Assembly (NCBI RefSeq): GCF_014773385.1
Contig: NZ_JACXAI010000007.1
Span: forward strand, 124,001 to 188,000
DNA length: 64,000 nt
Source of the DNA: Metabacillus arenae
GTDB taxonomy: Bacteria; Bacillota; Bacilli; Bacillales; Bacillaceae
Direction of reading: 5' to 3'
Positions 27,672 through 36,501 of this stretch are shown here, piece after piece. The number at the start of each line of letters is the position of its first letter. Positions within the stretch are counted from its first letter, which is position 1. Below the pieces are notes generated by a model. It was not told the DNA's origin. It made no database searches and worked only from the letters and a program-made list of their open reading frames with translations. The position numbers and the translations under genes were made by a program.

Positions 27672-28994
27672 TTAAATTCCTAATCCAAATGAGAACAAAA
27701 TAATGGCAAGCACAACTCCGATTGCTGGAACAATTACCGTTAAGGCGCCAACTGCACCGTAAGCGTCTTTATGCGATTCACCGCAAATCGCATTTACTGT
27801 AGTCACAACATAGCCATTATGAGGAAGCGAATCCAATGCACCAGAAGATATCGCGGCAACCCTATGAAGTGCTTCTGGATTTACCCCGGCATCTAAATAG
27901 TGTGGTGCAAGAATTGGGAGAGCAATCGCCTGGCCTCCTGAAGCTGATCCTGTCATACCAGCTATAACGCTGACCGCTATCGCCCCGCCTATAAGAGGAC
28001 TTCCCGGAATATTTGTTATCGCATTAACGGCCGTTTCAAATGCTGGAACTGCTTTTGCTACTCCCCCAAACCCCACAACAGCAGCTGTATTTCCGATCGC
28101 AATTAAAGCACCCATCGTGCCTTCTGAAATCGCATTCTTGAACGATTTGAAATAAGAACGATTTAAAAGATATGTGGCAATGATACCACTTAGCAAGGCA
28201 ACGATAAGAGCAGATTGCTTCAAAGAATCATGGAACACATAGGAAATGATAAGAACGACTAAAAGAGGGATAAGACCGAGAAACGGATTTGGCAGCTTCC
28301 TGCCGTTGTCTATTTGCGGGTCATTTTCACGGGCAACAAATCGTTCTCCTTTTGCAACCGCTTTCGAAATCATCCGTTTTAACCACCAATATCCAAAAAC
28401 GATCATAAATACAGCAACAATTAAACTGACCTCCCAGCCTGCATATGGAGAAGTCCCTAAAAATTCAATTGGAATCCAGTTTTGGATTTCCGGTGATCCT
28501 GCTGAAGTCATTGTAAAAGTAACAGAACCAAATGCCAGTGCTCCTGGAATAAAACGTCTTGGCAGATCCGCTTGTCTAAATAAACTAACCGCCATTGGAT
28601 AAACAGAAAAACCAACAACGAATAGACTAACCCCGCCATATGTTAACACAGCACAGGCTACAACTATTGCCATAACAGCACGCTTCATACCTAATTTCTC
28701 TACAACCCATTGTGATACACTATCGGCAGCGCCGCTGTCTTCCATTACTTTCCCGAAAATGGCACCAAGTAAAAACATTAAATACCATGAAGCAACAAAA
28801 CTAGTAAAACCGGTCATATAATTCCCTACGAAGTTTGCTTCCCCTTCACCAACAAGCTGTGGAAATAGAGGCAAACCGCTTAGAACTGCGACAAATAATG
28901 CACATAGCGGTCCAGCAACAAGTAAATTCATCCCTCTCATTGTAAGGTAAATGAGTAAAGCCAAGCCTCCAATTAATCCGATCATACTTAACAT
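27672..28994 (-). CDS. GntP-family permease (likely 3-hydroxybutyrate/short organic acid uptake)
   Basis: The 440-residue transporter has about 12 hydrophobic helices. Family motifs include GFGGVAKAVPAFETAVNAI (about 307-325), GMTGSASGGQAIALPILAPHY (about 346-366) and DSLPHNGYVVTTVNAICGESHKDAYG (about 388-413). GntP proteins take up gluconate and other acids with protons; the operon points to 3-hydroxybutyrate or acetoacetate as substrate. AAGGGGGAT precedes the ATG. It lies 18 bases before the dehydrogenase gene. Confidence 0.85.
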   Translation of the reverse strand: MLSMIGLIGGLALLIYLTMRGMNLLVAGPLCALFVAVLSGLPLFPQLVGEGEANFVGNYMTGFTSFVASWYLMFLLGAIFGKVMEDSGAADSVSQWVVEKLGMKRAVMAIVVACAVLTYGGVSLFVVGFSVYPMAVSLFRQADLPRRFIPGALAFGSVTFTMTSAGSPEIQNWIPIEFLGTSPYAGWEVSLIVAVFMIVFGYWWLKRMISKAVAKGERFVARENDPQIDNGRKLPNPFLGLIPLLVVLIISYVFHDSLKQSALIVALLSGIIATYLLNRSYFKSFKNAISEGTMGALIAIGNTAAVVGFGGVAKAVPAFETAVNAITNIPGSPLIGGAIAVSVIAGMTGSASGGQAIALPILAPHYLDAGVNPEALHRVAAISSGALDSLPHNGYVVTTVNAICGESHKDAYGAVGALTVIVPAIGVVLAIILFSFGLGI

Positions 28995-29024
28995 CTGTCA
29001 TCCCCCTTGTCTTAAATTCTTATC

Positions 29025-29687
29025 TTAAAAAATGAGTAAATTTTCTGGTATGATAAGTTCAGGTTCTGTAACCGCTTGAATCTCATCCACTGTATACCCC
29101 TCAAATACTTCAATTAATTTTAGTCCATTATTTGTAATATCAATTACTGCCCGGTCTGTAATAATTCTGTCAACCACGCTTTTTCCGGTAAGCGGGAGTG
29201 AGCATTGATGGACAATTTTTGGGTCTCCGTTTCTTGAGATATGCTCCATGATGACCACAGTTTTGTTAGCTCCATGAACAAGATCCATGGCCCCTCCCAT
29301 CCCTTTGATCATTTTTCCTGGTATCATCCAGTTAGCAAGGTCCCCCTGCGCGGAAACTTCCATTCCTCCAAGGATTGCTACATCTATATGACCGCCTCTT
29401 ATCATCGCAAACGATTCTGCACTATTAAAATAGCTCGCTCCATTAATAGCAGTTACAGTCTCCTTGCCCGCGTTTATTAAATCAGGGTCGATATCATTTT
29501 CAAAAGGATAAGGTCCAATACCTAACAAACCGTTTTCAGATTGTAAGACAACCTGTTTATCAGGGTTAATATAGTTCGCAACAAGCGTTGGCATACCAAT
29601 TCCAAGGTTCACGTAGTAACCGCTTTCAATTTCCTGTTCAGCACGTCTTGCTATCTTTTCACGGACTGAATGTTTATCCTGTTTCAT
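29025..29687 (-). CDS. scoB: 3-oxoacid CoA-transferase subunit B
   Basis: This is the beta subunit (220 residues) of the succinyl-CoA:3-ketoacid CoA-transferase that activates acetoacetate to acetoacetyl-CoA. The catalytic glutamate lies in the SENG motif ([13 protein letters not shown], about 49-61). [15 protein letters not shown] (about 23-37) and [14 protein letters not shown] (about 117-130) are typical. Its ATG overlaps the stop of the subunit A gene, implying coupled translation and 1:1 subunits. Confidence 0.93.
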   Translation of the reverse strand: MKQDKHSVREKIARRAEQEIESGYYVNLGIGMPTLVANYINPDKQVVLQSENGLLGIGPYPFENDIDPDLINAGKETVTAINGASYFNSAESFAMIRGGHIDVAILGGMEVSAQGDLANWMIPGKMIKGMGGAMDLVHGANKTVVIMEHISRNGDPKIVHQCSLPLTGKSVVDRIITDRAVIDITNNGLKLIEVFEGYTVDEIQAVTEPELIIPENLLIF

Positions 29688-30385
29688 CCCGTTTTCACCT
29701 CTTGAACTGTTATTCTTTCAATCTTCTTTAGCTGCTTTCCTACTAAAATACCTTGGACATATATGCTTGGTGTGTGGATTTGCATAGCATCCAGCTCCCC
29801 GGTTTGAACAAGCTGTTCAACCTCTGCTATTGTTGTTTTTCCAGCAGCTGCAATCATTGGATTAAAGTTTTGGGCCGTCTTATTATAAATCAGATTGCCC
29901 ATCTGATCGCCTTTGATCGCACGGACAAGACTAAAATCTGCTTTCAATGCTTTCTCGAGAAGATATTCTTTGCCATCAAACGTTCGCATTTCCTTTCCTT
30001 CCGCCACTTTTGTTCCTACTCCAGCTGGTGTATAAAAAGCTGGTATTCCAGCACCGCCTGCCCGAATTCGTTCAGCAAGGGTTCCTTGAGGTATTAATTC
30101 AACCTCTAATTCCCCAGCTAGTACTTGTCGTTCAAATTCTTTGTTTTCCCCCACATAGGACGCGATCATCTTTTTAATTTGTTTATTTTTTAAAAGCAGA
30201 CCTAACCCCCATTCATCAACACCACAGTTGTTCGAAATCACCGTTAGATCCTTTACACCGCTTGCAGCTAGAGCAAGTATTAAATTTTCAGGAATGCCGC
30301 ATAATCCAAAACCGCCAACCATAATGGTCGATCCGTCACCTATGTTTTCTACTGCTTGGTTTGCTGCGCTATATAGCTTTTTCAT
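29684..30385 (-). CDS. scoA: 3-oxoacid CoA-transferase subunit A
   Basis: The alpha subunit has 233 residues. The glycine-rich motif [15 protein letters not shown] (about 22-36) is the CoA-binding mark of the family, and [14 protein letters not shown] (about 52-65) also fits. It is the first gene of the four-gene operon scoA-scoB-permease-dehydrogenase. A near-perfect sigma-54 promoter lies 33-48 bases upstream of the ATG, with palindromic sites further up, so transcription should depend on sigma-L and the activator at 31.7-33.0 kb. Confidence 0.93.
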   Translation of the reverse strand: MKKLYSAANQAVENIGDGSTIMVGGFGLCGIPENLILALAASGVKDLTVISNNCGVDEWGLGLLLKNKQIKKMIASYVGENKEFERQVLAGELEVELIPQGTLAERIRAGGAGIPAFYTPAGVGTKVAEGKEMRTFDGKEYLLEKALKADFSLVRAIKGDQMGNLIYNKTAQNFNPMIAAAGKTTIAEVEQLVQTGELDAMQIHTPSIYVQGILVGKQLKKIERITVQEVKTG

Positions 30386-30417
30386 CTTTGTCCTCCTCTC
30401 TTCCTTACCAATATATA

Positions 30418-30433
30418 AGCAAAAACCGTGCCA
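30418..30433 (-). promoter_or_regulatory. Sigma-54 (SigL) promoter of the scoAB operon
   Basis: On the minus strand TGGCACGGTTTTTGCT matches the -24/-12 consensus TGGCAC-N5-TTGCW at every fixed position. It lies 33 bases upstream of scoA. Confidence 0.9.
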
Positions 30434-30484
30434 ACTTTCAAAAACAGCTTAAACCTTAACAAATTCAATACTATTTAACTATAT

Positions 30485-30500
30485 TTCCGATTTTTCGGAA
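30485..30500. promoter_or_regulatory. Palindromic activator site 1 (UAS)
   Basis: TTCCGA-TTTT-TCGGAA, a perfect 6-bp inverted repeat, about 60 bases upstream of the sigma-54 promoter. Probably bound by the Fis-type domain of the linked activator. Confidence 0.7.
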
Positions 30501-30567
30501 TTCTTTATCTGTAAGGACAAGCTAAATTTTCTTTTTTAGGGGGAAATGGCTTGGTAAAAAAGAAATG

Positions 30568-30581
30568 TCCGAAAATCCGGA
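30568..30581. promoter_or_regulatory. Palindromic activator site 2 (UAS)
   Basis: TCCGA-AAAT-CCGGA, the same pattern as site 1 with one arm mismatch. Its centre is 82 bases from site 1. Confidence 0.65.
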
Positions 30582-30587
30582 ATGTAT

Positions 30588-30601
30588 TCCAGACTTTCGG
30601 A
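30588..30601. promoter_or_regulatory. Palindromic activator site 3 (UAS)
   Basis: TCCAG-ACTT-TCGGA, a weaker member of the pattern. Its centre lies exactly 20 bases, about two helical turns, from site 2. Confidence 0.55.
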
Positions 30602-30658
30602 CTAATAAGAAGAAACAATTAAAGTTATGATAACATTTCTATTATCCGATCCAATTTT

Positions 30659-31204
30659 TTATTCCGAACTTCCCTGACTTCGCAGATATTCTTCATATTC
30701 AACAGTGAATTCAAGTGCATGCTTGAATTCATCGGAACGAAGAGAGAGGGCTTCTACTACAGCCTCCTTGCTTGTCTCGCTTAAGCTGATGATTTGAGGC
30801 TGACGAGGGACGCGAAACTGCGTGTGGTCATGAAACACTATGGTGACTATAGTACCTAGAGGTTCTCCATTCAACGTATAAACGGTACTCCACATCCAAC
30901 GTTGTCGGTCGGAATCATCCTCCCCCCATTCTCTAGAAATATCAAAGTCCCCTGGAAATCTAGGCTGAGGGTGCAATCCATCCTCTTTAAATTGTTTATG
31001 AATAGCTAGAAACAGCAGGTTCAAATACGTTCCGTATGCCATATCGCCTCCCTCGCTATATGCTTTTTGTAACTGATCTCGTTTTTCCTGAAGTACAGTT
31101 TGCCAGTTTTCTCTGATATGATCTTCAATGTACTGTGCGATCGCGTTAATGCGACTTATATTACTATCTTGAAGAAGCTCCTTCAAAGACTTATTTTGTT
31201 TCAT
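30659..31204 (-). CDS. Protein of unknown function next to the ketone-body operon
   Basis: The predicted soluble protein has 181 residues, with no membrane helix or signal. The N-terminal half is helical and charged (SLKELLQDSNISRINAIAQYI, IRENWQTVLQEKRDQLQKAY); the middle is rich in tryptophan and aspartate (ISREWGEDDSDRQRWMW), and the end is acidic. I do not recognise a family. AAGGGGAT precedes the ATG. Its stop lies about 60 bases upstream of UAS site 3, so it stands between the activator gene and the operon, all in one direction. A role in this pathway is possible but not shown. Confidence 0.7.
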   Translation of the reverse strand: MKQNKSLKELLQDSNISRINAIAQYIEDHIRENWQTVLQEKRDQLQKAYSEGGDMAYGTYLNLLFLAIHKQFKEDGLHPQPRFPGDFDISREWGEDDSDRQRWMWSTVYTLNGEPLGTIVTIVFHDHTQFRVPRQPQIISLSETSKEAVVEALSLRSDEFKHALEFTVEYEEYLRSQGSSE

Positions 31205-31482
31205 GACTTTTATCCCCTTTCAAATGTTCTTCATCAAAATTGAATGAGTGCTGAATTCCTTAACCTAATTCTCAATGGTTTAGTCTGTTAAGATTGATTG
31301 GCTGGGTTCTTTCGTTGTTTACGACTCCCTTCACATTCGAATCCTTCACCTTACAGCTTAATCATACAACCTTTATGCAAATGCTCAAGTTTTGGTCATT
31401 TATCCGGTCATCTAAAGGAAAGAGCTTGCAAACCATTTCATAGCCTTTAACCTTTGTTAACAAGTTTTTAGAGGTTGAGAAT

Positions 31483-31679
31483 ATGAAAATAAAGACCGAT
31501 CGATATTGCAAGTAAATTGAATATCAGTACAAACGCCTTGAGGCATTATGAATCTTGGGGACTTGTTTCAAAAGTGAAAAGAGTAAAAAATGTACTCAAG
31601 ATTATAGGAATTTTCTCTTCCATCCATTCAATACATTGATTATGCGTTGATTGAGCAAGTGTGTTGGCTGGATGCCTAA
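31483..31679 (+). pseudogene. MerR-family regulator relic
   Basis: After ATG (GAGG upstream) the frame shifts; the next frame reads IDIASKLNISTNALRHYESWGLVSKVKRVKNV, a clear MerR helix-turn-helix and first wing (the ALRHYESWGL part is diagnostic). A second shift follows, and a third stretch reads IQYIDYALIEQVCWLDA before a stop. At least two frameshifts and a truncated effector region make it inactive. It overlaps the tail of the sigma-54 activator gene on the other strand. Confidence 0.7.
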
Positions 31680-33040
31680 TAGGATAACTGATACTTTTGT
31701 AATTTTTCGTAAAATGTTGATTTACTTACTCCTAGAGCGGTCGCCGTTTTTCGTTTGTCTCCATGGTGTTGCGTTAGAGCCGATAAAATAATTCTTTTTT
31801 CCGTTTCATCCAGCATTTCTTTTAATGTTTGATTTTCTTTAAAAAGTGACGTATTGCATAAATACTCTGGTAAAGCTTCGAGTATCATCGTTTCTCCAAC
31901 TGTTAAATGAATGGCTGCTTCAATAACATTCTCAAGTTCTCTGACATTGCCTTGCCAATGATAATGATAAAAGACTTTCATTACATCTTCATGAATTTGA
32001 GCAATTCTCTTTCCCGTTCTTAGTGATATTTTTTTAATAAAATAGCCGACAAGAGGTTCAAGGTCTTCTAATCTTTCACGAAGAGGCGGGATATCAAAAG
32101 GTATGACACTTATTCGGTAATATAAATCATCCCTGAATTTATTTTCCTGCATCATTTTTTCAAGCGGGCGATTCGTTGCAGCAATAACTCTTACGTCAAT
32201 TGGGATTGTCTTTACAGAGCCAACTGGTTCGACTTCCTTTTCCTGCAGGACTCTTAATAGTTTAATTTGCATATGCTGGGACATGTCCCCAATTTCATCG
32301 AGAAAGATTGTCCCATTATTTGCTAGAAGAAACTTTCCTTTTTTTCCGCCTTTTTTGGCACCCGTGAAGGCGCCTTCTTCATAACCGAAAAGCTCTGATT
32401 CTAAAAGCTGCTCAGGTATTGCACCACAGTTGACTTTGACAAACGGCTTTTCACTTCTTTGGCTTAACTGATGAATACTATGAGCAAAGAGCTCTTTTCC
32501 TGTTCCGCTTTCTCCTCTAATTAAGACTGAGCTGTCAGTAGCCGCAATGCTTTTCACTTTTTCCTTTAAGACGTGAATTTTCCTTGAGCTTGAGACAATA
32601 TCGTTCAGTGTGTACTTTGCTCCTGTTTCATCTTGCTTTTCTAAAAAGCCATGTATGGAGGTCAGCTGCTGCCTTACCGAAGAATTCATCTCATTCCATT
32701 CTTTTGTATCACGAAACATGACGGTACCAAAGGCTCCAACAACCTTTCCGTCAGCAAAAATCGGGATACGACTAGCAATCATATAATTACCTCTGATATA
32801 TTGCAGGTCTGAAATTTCTTCCACCCCAGTTTGAACAATGGTGTGCATACGCGTATTTTCGATCACATTTGTCACATGTTTTCCGATGGCTTCCTCCCTG
32901 GAAACCTTTAAAAAATGACAATAATTTTCATTTATATAAATAACTATTCCCTCTGCATTCACAATAACGATCCCAGCAAAAGCGTTTTCTATCACGGTTT
33001 CAAATATTTCTTTTGCATATGGAAAATCTTGATTAATCAC
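31676..33040 (-). CDS. Sigma-54-dependent transcriptional activator (PAS-AAA-Fis)
   Basis: The 454-residue enhancer-binding protein has a PAS domain (about 10-120), then the AAA+ domain: Walker A GESGTGKELFAHSIHQ (about 175-190), the sigma-54 contact loop GAFTGAKKGG (about 218-227), Walker B FLDEIGDM (about 241-248), and FRDDLYYRISV (about 303-313). The C-terminal Fis-type helix-turn-helix is GDKRKTATALGVSKSTFYEKL (about 429-449, quoted in part). It is expected to bind the TCCGA/TCGGA palindromes and open the scoAB promoter. The PAS ligand is unknown. Start GTG after GGGAGAG. Confidence 0.9.
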   Translation of the reverse strand: MINQDFPYAKEIFETVIENAFAGIVIVNAEGIVIYINENYCHFLKVSREEAIGKHVTNVIENTRMHTIVQTGVEEISDLQYIRGNYMIASRIPIFADGKVVGAFGTVMFRDTKEWNEMNSSVRQQLTSIHGFLEKQDETGAKYTLNDIVSSSRKIHVLKEKVKSIAATDSSVLIRGESGTGKELFAHSIHQLSQRSEKPFVKVNCGAIPEQLLESELFGYEEGAFTGAKKGGKKGKFLLANNGTIFLDEIGDMSQHMQIKLLRVLQEKEVEPVGSVKTIPIDVRVIAATNRPLEKMMQENKFRDDLYYRISVIPFDIPPLRERLEDLEPLVGYFIKKISLRTGKRIAQIHEDVMKVFYHYHWQGNVRELENVIEAAIHLTVGETMILEALPEYLCNTSLFKENQTLKEMLDETEKRIILSALTQHHGDKRKTATALGVSKSTFYEKLQKYQLSY

Positions 33041-33284
33041 GTTCTCACACTCTCCCTCTTCCTAATTTTAGCATAAGAGCTTAAATAATTTGAAGGAGTT
33101 TCATGCTGGGTTTACAAGGAAAACACTAGGGATTCTTTCTCGAAGTGAGAGGTCAAAGGTTAAATGGGCTAATTTATTATTTTCTTTTTTCTTTGATAAG
33201 TTTTTAGAGATGTATCAATTAATTTTGGCCGCATTTCAAACGGTTTTCCCTTGTTCATTTAATCTCAACCGCTATTTTCACTTG

Positions 33285-33440
33285 ATCAGCCGCCGATTAT
33301 TCAACTTATCTTCGAAATTTGAAATATATCTTCGATTTTTTCACTCTTATCTTCGAAATCGGCAGATTTATCTTCGATAATTTCAAAATATCGATTTTTC
33401 GGCATAAATCGACAAAAATTAACGACGCAGATTTATTATA
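33285..33440. repeat. Degenerate AT-rich tandem repeat (ATCTTCGA units)
   Basis: TTATCTTCGA-like motifs recur at about 20-21 base spacing four times (around 33308, 33329, 33350, 33370), then turn into ATCGA/TCGAT pieces. The spacer from 33041 to 33467 holds no credible gene. Confidence 0.55.
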
Positions 33441-33467
33441 TTTCCTAACAAATGTTATAACAGGACA

Positions 33468-33499
33468 AAAAAAGAGCGTTAAATTTTAACACTCTTTTT
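33468..33499 (-). terminator. Terminator of the ytr operon
   Basis: GAGcGTTAAAA pairs with TTTTAACaCTC, with A6 on the left and T5 on the right; it lies 17 bases past ytrF. Confidence 0.75.
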
Positions 33500-33515
33500 C
33501 ATTTCGATTTACTTT

Positions 33516-34841
33516 TTAAACTTCTCTCCTTAACGCACTTAACACATTTACATTTGTTGCTTTTACAGCAGGTCTAAGCCCTGATACTACAGCGACTCCA
33601 ATGCTGATTCCAGCAGCTATGAGAACTAAACTTAGTGGAATATCAGAAAACGTAATATCAGTCGGCATTCCGTCTGTTCCTGCCATTGCAGTTAGTATCA
33701 TCGGAATAACTGTATTTGCAAGAATGCTAACCCCATAGGAAATGAGAACCCCCAAGAGTGATCCAATTAATCCTATAAAGGCACTTTCCATAAGGAATAT
33801 TCGTTTAATAACCTTCGGCTGGGCACCAATTGCCTTCATGATGCCAATCTCCTGAGTTCTTTCTGTGACAGCCATAGTCATCGTATTGAAAATACCGATT
33901 GAGGCTATAAGCACGGCTACAGTTCCAACAAAAATCAAGCCAATTTTAAACACGTTAAAGAACAAATTTACACTGTCAAGCTCTTCGGTAATGGAATAAA
34001 CCACAAAGCCTTTGTCTTTTAAACTGTTTGTCACTTGTTCGACTTTTTCTAAGCTGTCAGCATACGCCTTCACCTCAGTGTAAGGAGCCTCTTTGTTTTC
34101 AGCATTTGCAGCACTGAGAATTTCTTGTTTATATTTGTCGCTAATATAAATATTCCGGTCTTCAATCCAATCCTTTGAAGGCTCTTCTGTCACTCCGACA
34201 ATTTTAAAATCAAATGTTTTTTCGCCTTCTTTTTCCCCATTTTCTTTTATCTTTGTCACTTTCATACTAACGCTTTTTCCGAGAACTTCGCCTTCAAATC
34301 CTTTAGGTTCTTCCACATTCCCTTCTGGATTTTCATAAAATTTTTCAAGCTGGGTTCTTTCTTCCTCAGTCAGTAATGATTTTGCAAAACTATACCCTAC
34401 CACAATTTCATTTTGTGCTTTAGGTACTTCTCCTTTTTCTAAAGATAAATTCGCCTTTAATTCTTCTTCCATATTGGTAATTACCGGACGGACATCCCCT
34501 GTTCGGTCATTCATCTTTACTTCAACAGGACTTTCAATATGATTTCTTCTTACGACTGCTTTGACTCCATCCGTTTCTTCTAATTCTTTTATTTCGTCAT
34601 CACCAGGATCCTTTGCCTCACCATCAACTTCTTTACCATGTACCGAAATTTCCGTAATGACCTGCTGAGACGTAATTTCATCAGTAATGCTTTTCTGTAG
34701 ACCAAATCCTACAGAAGCAAGGACAATCAAAAAGGAACAGCCCATTGTTGTTGCTAATATTGTCATAAACAACCGCACTTTATTTTTTTTCATATTTCTC
34801 CGGACAAGTGATACCTGATCATTAAACTTCAACGTAAACAC
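33516..34841 (-). CDS. ytrF: ABC transporter permease, MacB/FtsX type (YtrF)
   Basis: The 441-residue permease has one helix near the N-terminus (about 22-48), a large extracellular domain (about 50-290) and three helices at the end (about 293-430). The cytoplasmic loop AVTERTQEIGIMKAIGAQPKVI (about 328-349, quoted in part) is the coupling motif of MacB/FtsX proteins. It is the last gene of the ytr operon, overlapping ytrE by 20 bases. In B. subtilis the Ytr system is linked to acetoin use and to the cell-wall antibiotic response. Confidence 0.85.
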   Translation of the reverse strand: MFTLKFNDQVSLVRRNMKKNKVRLFMTILATTMGCSFLIVLASVGFGLQKSITDEITSQQVITEISVHGKEVDGEAKDPGDDEIKELEETDGVKAVVRRNHIESPVEVKMNDRTGDVRPVITNMEEELKANLSLEKGEVPKAQNEIVVGYSFAKSLLTEEERTQLEKFYENPEGNVEEPKGFEGEVLGKSVSMKVTKIKENGEKEGEKTFDFKIVGVTEEPSKDWIEDRNIYISDKYKQEILSAANAENKEAPYTEVKAYADSLEKVEQVTNSLKDKGFVVYSITEELDSVNLFFNVFKIGLIFVGTVAVLIASIGIFNTMTMAVTERTQEIGIMKAIGAQPKVIKRIFLMESAFIGLIGSLLGVLISYGVSILANTVIPMILTAMAGTDGMPTDITFSDIPLSLVLIAAGISIGVAVVSGLRPAVKATNVNVLSALRREV

Positions 34842-35520
34842 CTCCTTCAGCTAGGACGCCATCATGCAAATGAAACCTGCGATCTGTTGCTGCTGCAACT
34901 TCGTCATCATGGGTAATAATAAAAAACGTAATTCCTTTTTCTTCATTTAATTCTTTAATTAAAGCTAAAATTTCTTTTTCTGTCTCGGAATCCAAGCTTC
35001 CCGTCGGCTCATCAGCTAGTATGATTGTTGGATTTAAAATAAGTGCTCTTGCGATACTTACACGCTGCTGCTGTCCTCCTGAGAGTTCATTTGGGTAATG
35101 AGTTGAATGATCGTCCAGGCCAACCCTTTTCAACATCTTGTGAACTCTTGTTTTACGATCTGCTTTCGGCACCCCTTTTAAGGTTAATGGGAGCTCAACA
35201 TTTTCGAATGTTGTCAAGCTTGGGATAAGCTGAAAGCTTTGAAAAATAAATCCAAACGTATCAAGTCGAAAGGCTGCCCACTTTTTTTCACTAAGATTCG
35301 TAACATCGTGACCATTTACAATGATTTGTCCCTCTGTTGGCGAGATGTAACCAGAAATTAAATTTAGTAATGTCGATTTTCCAGAGCCGCTTCGACCGAC
35401 AATCGAAGCAATTTCCCCTTTTTCTACAGTTAACGTTATTTGTTTTAGCACCGGAATTTCACGTTCACTGCCTTTTTTGCCCACCTTAAAAGAATGGGAT
35501 AAATTGTTAATTTGAATCAT
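34822..35520 (-). CDS. ytrE: ABC transporter ATP-binding protein (YtrE)
   Basis: The 232-residue ATPase is of the MacB/LolD group. Walker A is GRSGSGKSTLL (about 42-52), the signature LSGGQQQRVSIARAL (about 145-159), Walker B IILADEPTGSLD (about 165-176), and the H-loop ITHDDE (about 200-205). It pairs with the MacB-type permease YtrF. It follows the other permease gene after 18 bases in the operon. Confidence 0.87.
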   Translation of the reverse strand: MIQINNLSHSFKVGKKGSEREIPVLKQITLTVEKGEIASIVGRSGSGKSTLLNLISGYISPTEGQIIVNGHDVTNLSEKKWAAFRLDTFGFIFQSFQLIPSLTTFENVELPLTLKGVPKADRKTRVHKMLKRVGLDDHSTHYPNELSGGQQQRVSIARALILNPTIILADEPTGSLDSETEKEILALIKELNEEKGITFFIITHDDEVAAATDRRFHLHDGVLAEGGVYVEV

Positions 35521-35538
35521 GCTGTTTCTCCTCTCTTT

Positions 35539-36501
35539 TTAAGAACGTTTCCCTTTTTTATAAATTAGAAAATACCCAAGCAGAAAACCTATTAAAGCTC
35601 CAATAAATCCGCCAATCAGATAACCTCCAAGACTTTCACCGCTTGTAGTAAACCCGGAAATCCCGAATCCCATAATTCCTAGGATCATCACAAGGATTTG
35701 AACTGGCAGGTTAAGCTGTTTCCATAAAAAGAAATAACCATTTCTTTCATTTGGATGTTTCATAAATGCAAGCAATCCTATAATGAAGAACAAGATGATC
35801 ATCCCGACAGGTATAAAAATTTCCGCTTGCAGGATCCATGGTTGATGGAAGACAAAATAAGTAATTGGGGAAATGGCAATAATCCATAAAGTGTCATCAT
35901 TAAAAAAGCTTGGCTCTCCACTAAACATGTAAATATGCATGCCTATCAAAAAGAAGAGCATCCATGGTAAAATAGCTGTACTAAAAGCCACAAGAGCCTG
36001 TGCAAATGGATTCCCTGTAAGGGCTCCAGCAGCCAAAACTAGAGTAAAAATCATGGCTGCCGAGATAATGCAATAAAGGTAATAAATATGGAAATAATTA
36101 GCTTCAGCTCCCATACCCCAAATGATCAAGCTTGATAACAGGTAAGAGATACCGATGCTTCCAATAAGAACAGCAAACCCCAATGCAAATTTCGTCATAA
36201 AAATTCCACTGCGCTTATATGGCAGAGACAAGGTATAATCTAATGTTCCTTTGCTTCTTTCGATACCAATAAGCAAAATAGCCATAATTCCTGCAATAAT
36301 AGCTGCTATTCCAATAAAAGGTTCATTATTAAACTGAAATACTAAAGGATGGCTGCTTCTAGAAACCTCTGTATACTCCTTCCAACTGAAATAATCTATT
36401 AATAGCCTAAAAGGAATAAACAAGGACAGAGCGATGATAGTGCCGATATACATCCCTTGATTTTGTTTCCATTCTTTATACAAAAGTCCGTGCCCTACCA
36501 T
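35539..36501 (-). CDS. ABC transporter permease (YtrC/YtrD-like)
   Basis: The 320-residue membrane protein has about eight hydrophobic helices. It starts GLLYKEWKQNQGMYIGTII, typical of ABC-2 type permeases of this operon, and the cytoplasmic KRSGIFMTKFALGF stretch fits the YtrC/YtrD pattern. B. subtilis has two similar permeases (ytrC and ytrD) at this place; only one is found here, so it cannot be assigned to either. Its start overlaps the ytrB end by 7 bases. Confidence 0.75.
   Translation of the reverse strand: MVGHGLLYKEWKQNQGMYIGTIIALSLFIPFRLLIDYFSWKEYTEVSRSSHPLVFQFNNEPFIGIAAIIAGIMAILLIGIERSKGTLDYTLSLPYKRSGIFMTKFALGFAVLIGSIGISYLLSSLIIWGMGAEANYFHIYYLYCIISAAMIFTLVLAAGALTGNPFAQALVAFSTAILPWMLFFLIGMHIYMFSGEPSFFNDDTLWIIAISPITYFVFHQPWILQAEIFIPVGMIILFFIIGLLAFMKHPNERNGYFFLWKQLNLPVQILVMILGIMGFGISGFTTSGESLGGYLIGGFIGALIGFLLGYFLIYKKGKRS

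Noticed and set aside
29753-30097. Long frame opposite scoA
   Set aside because: It is on the opposite strand of a clear CoA-transferase gene, and its composition does not look like a protein.
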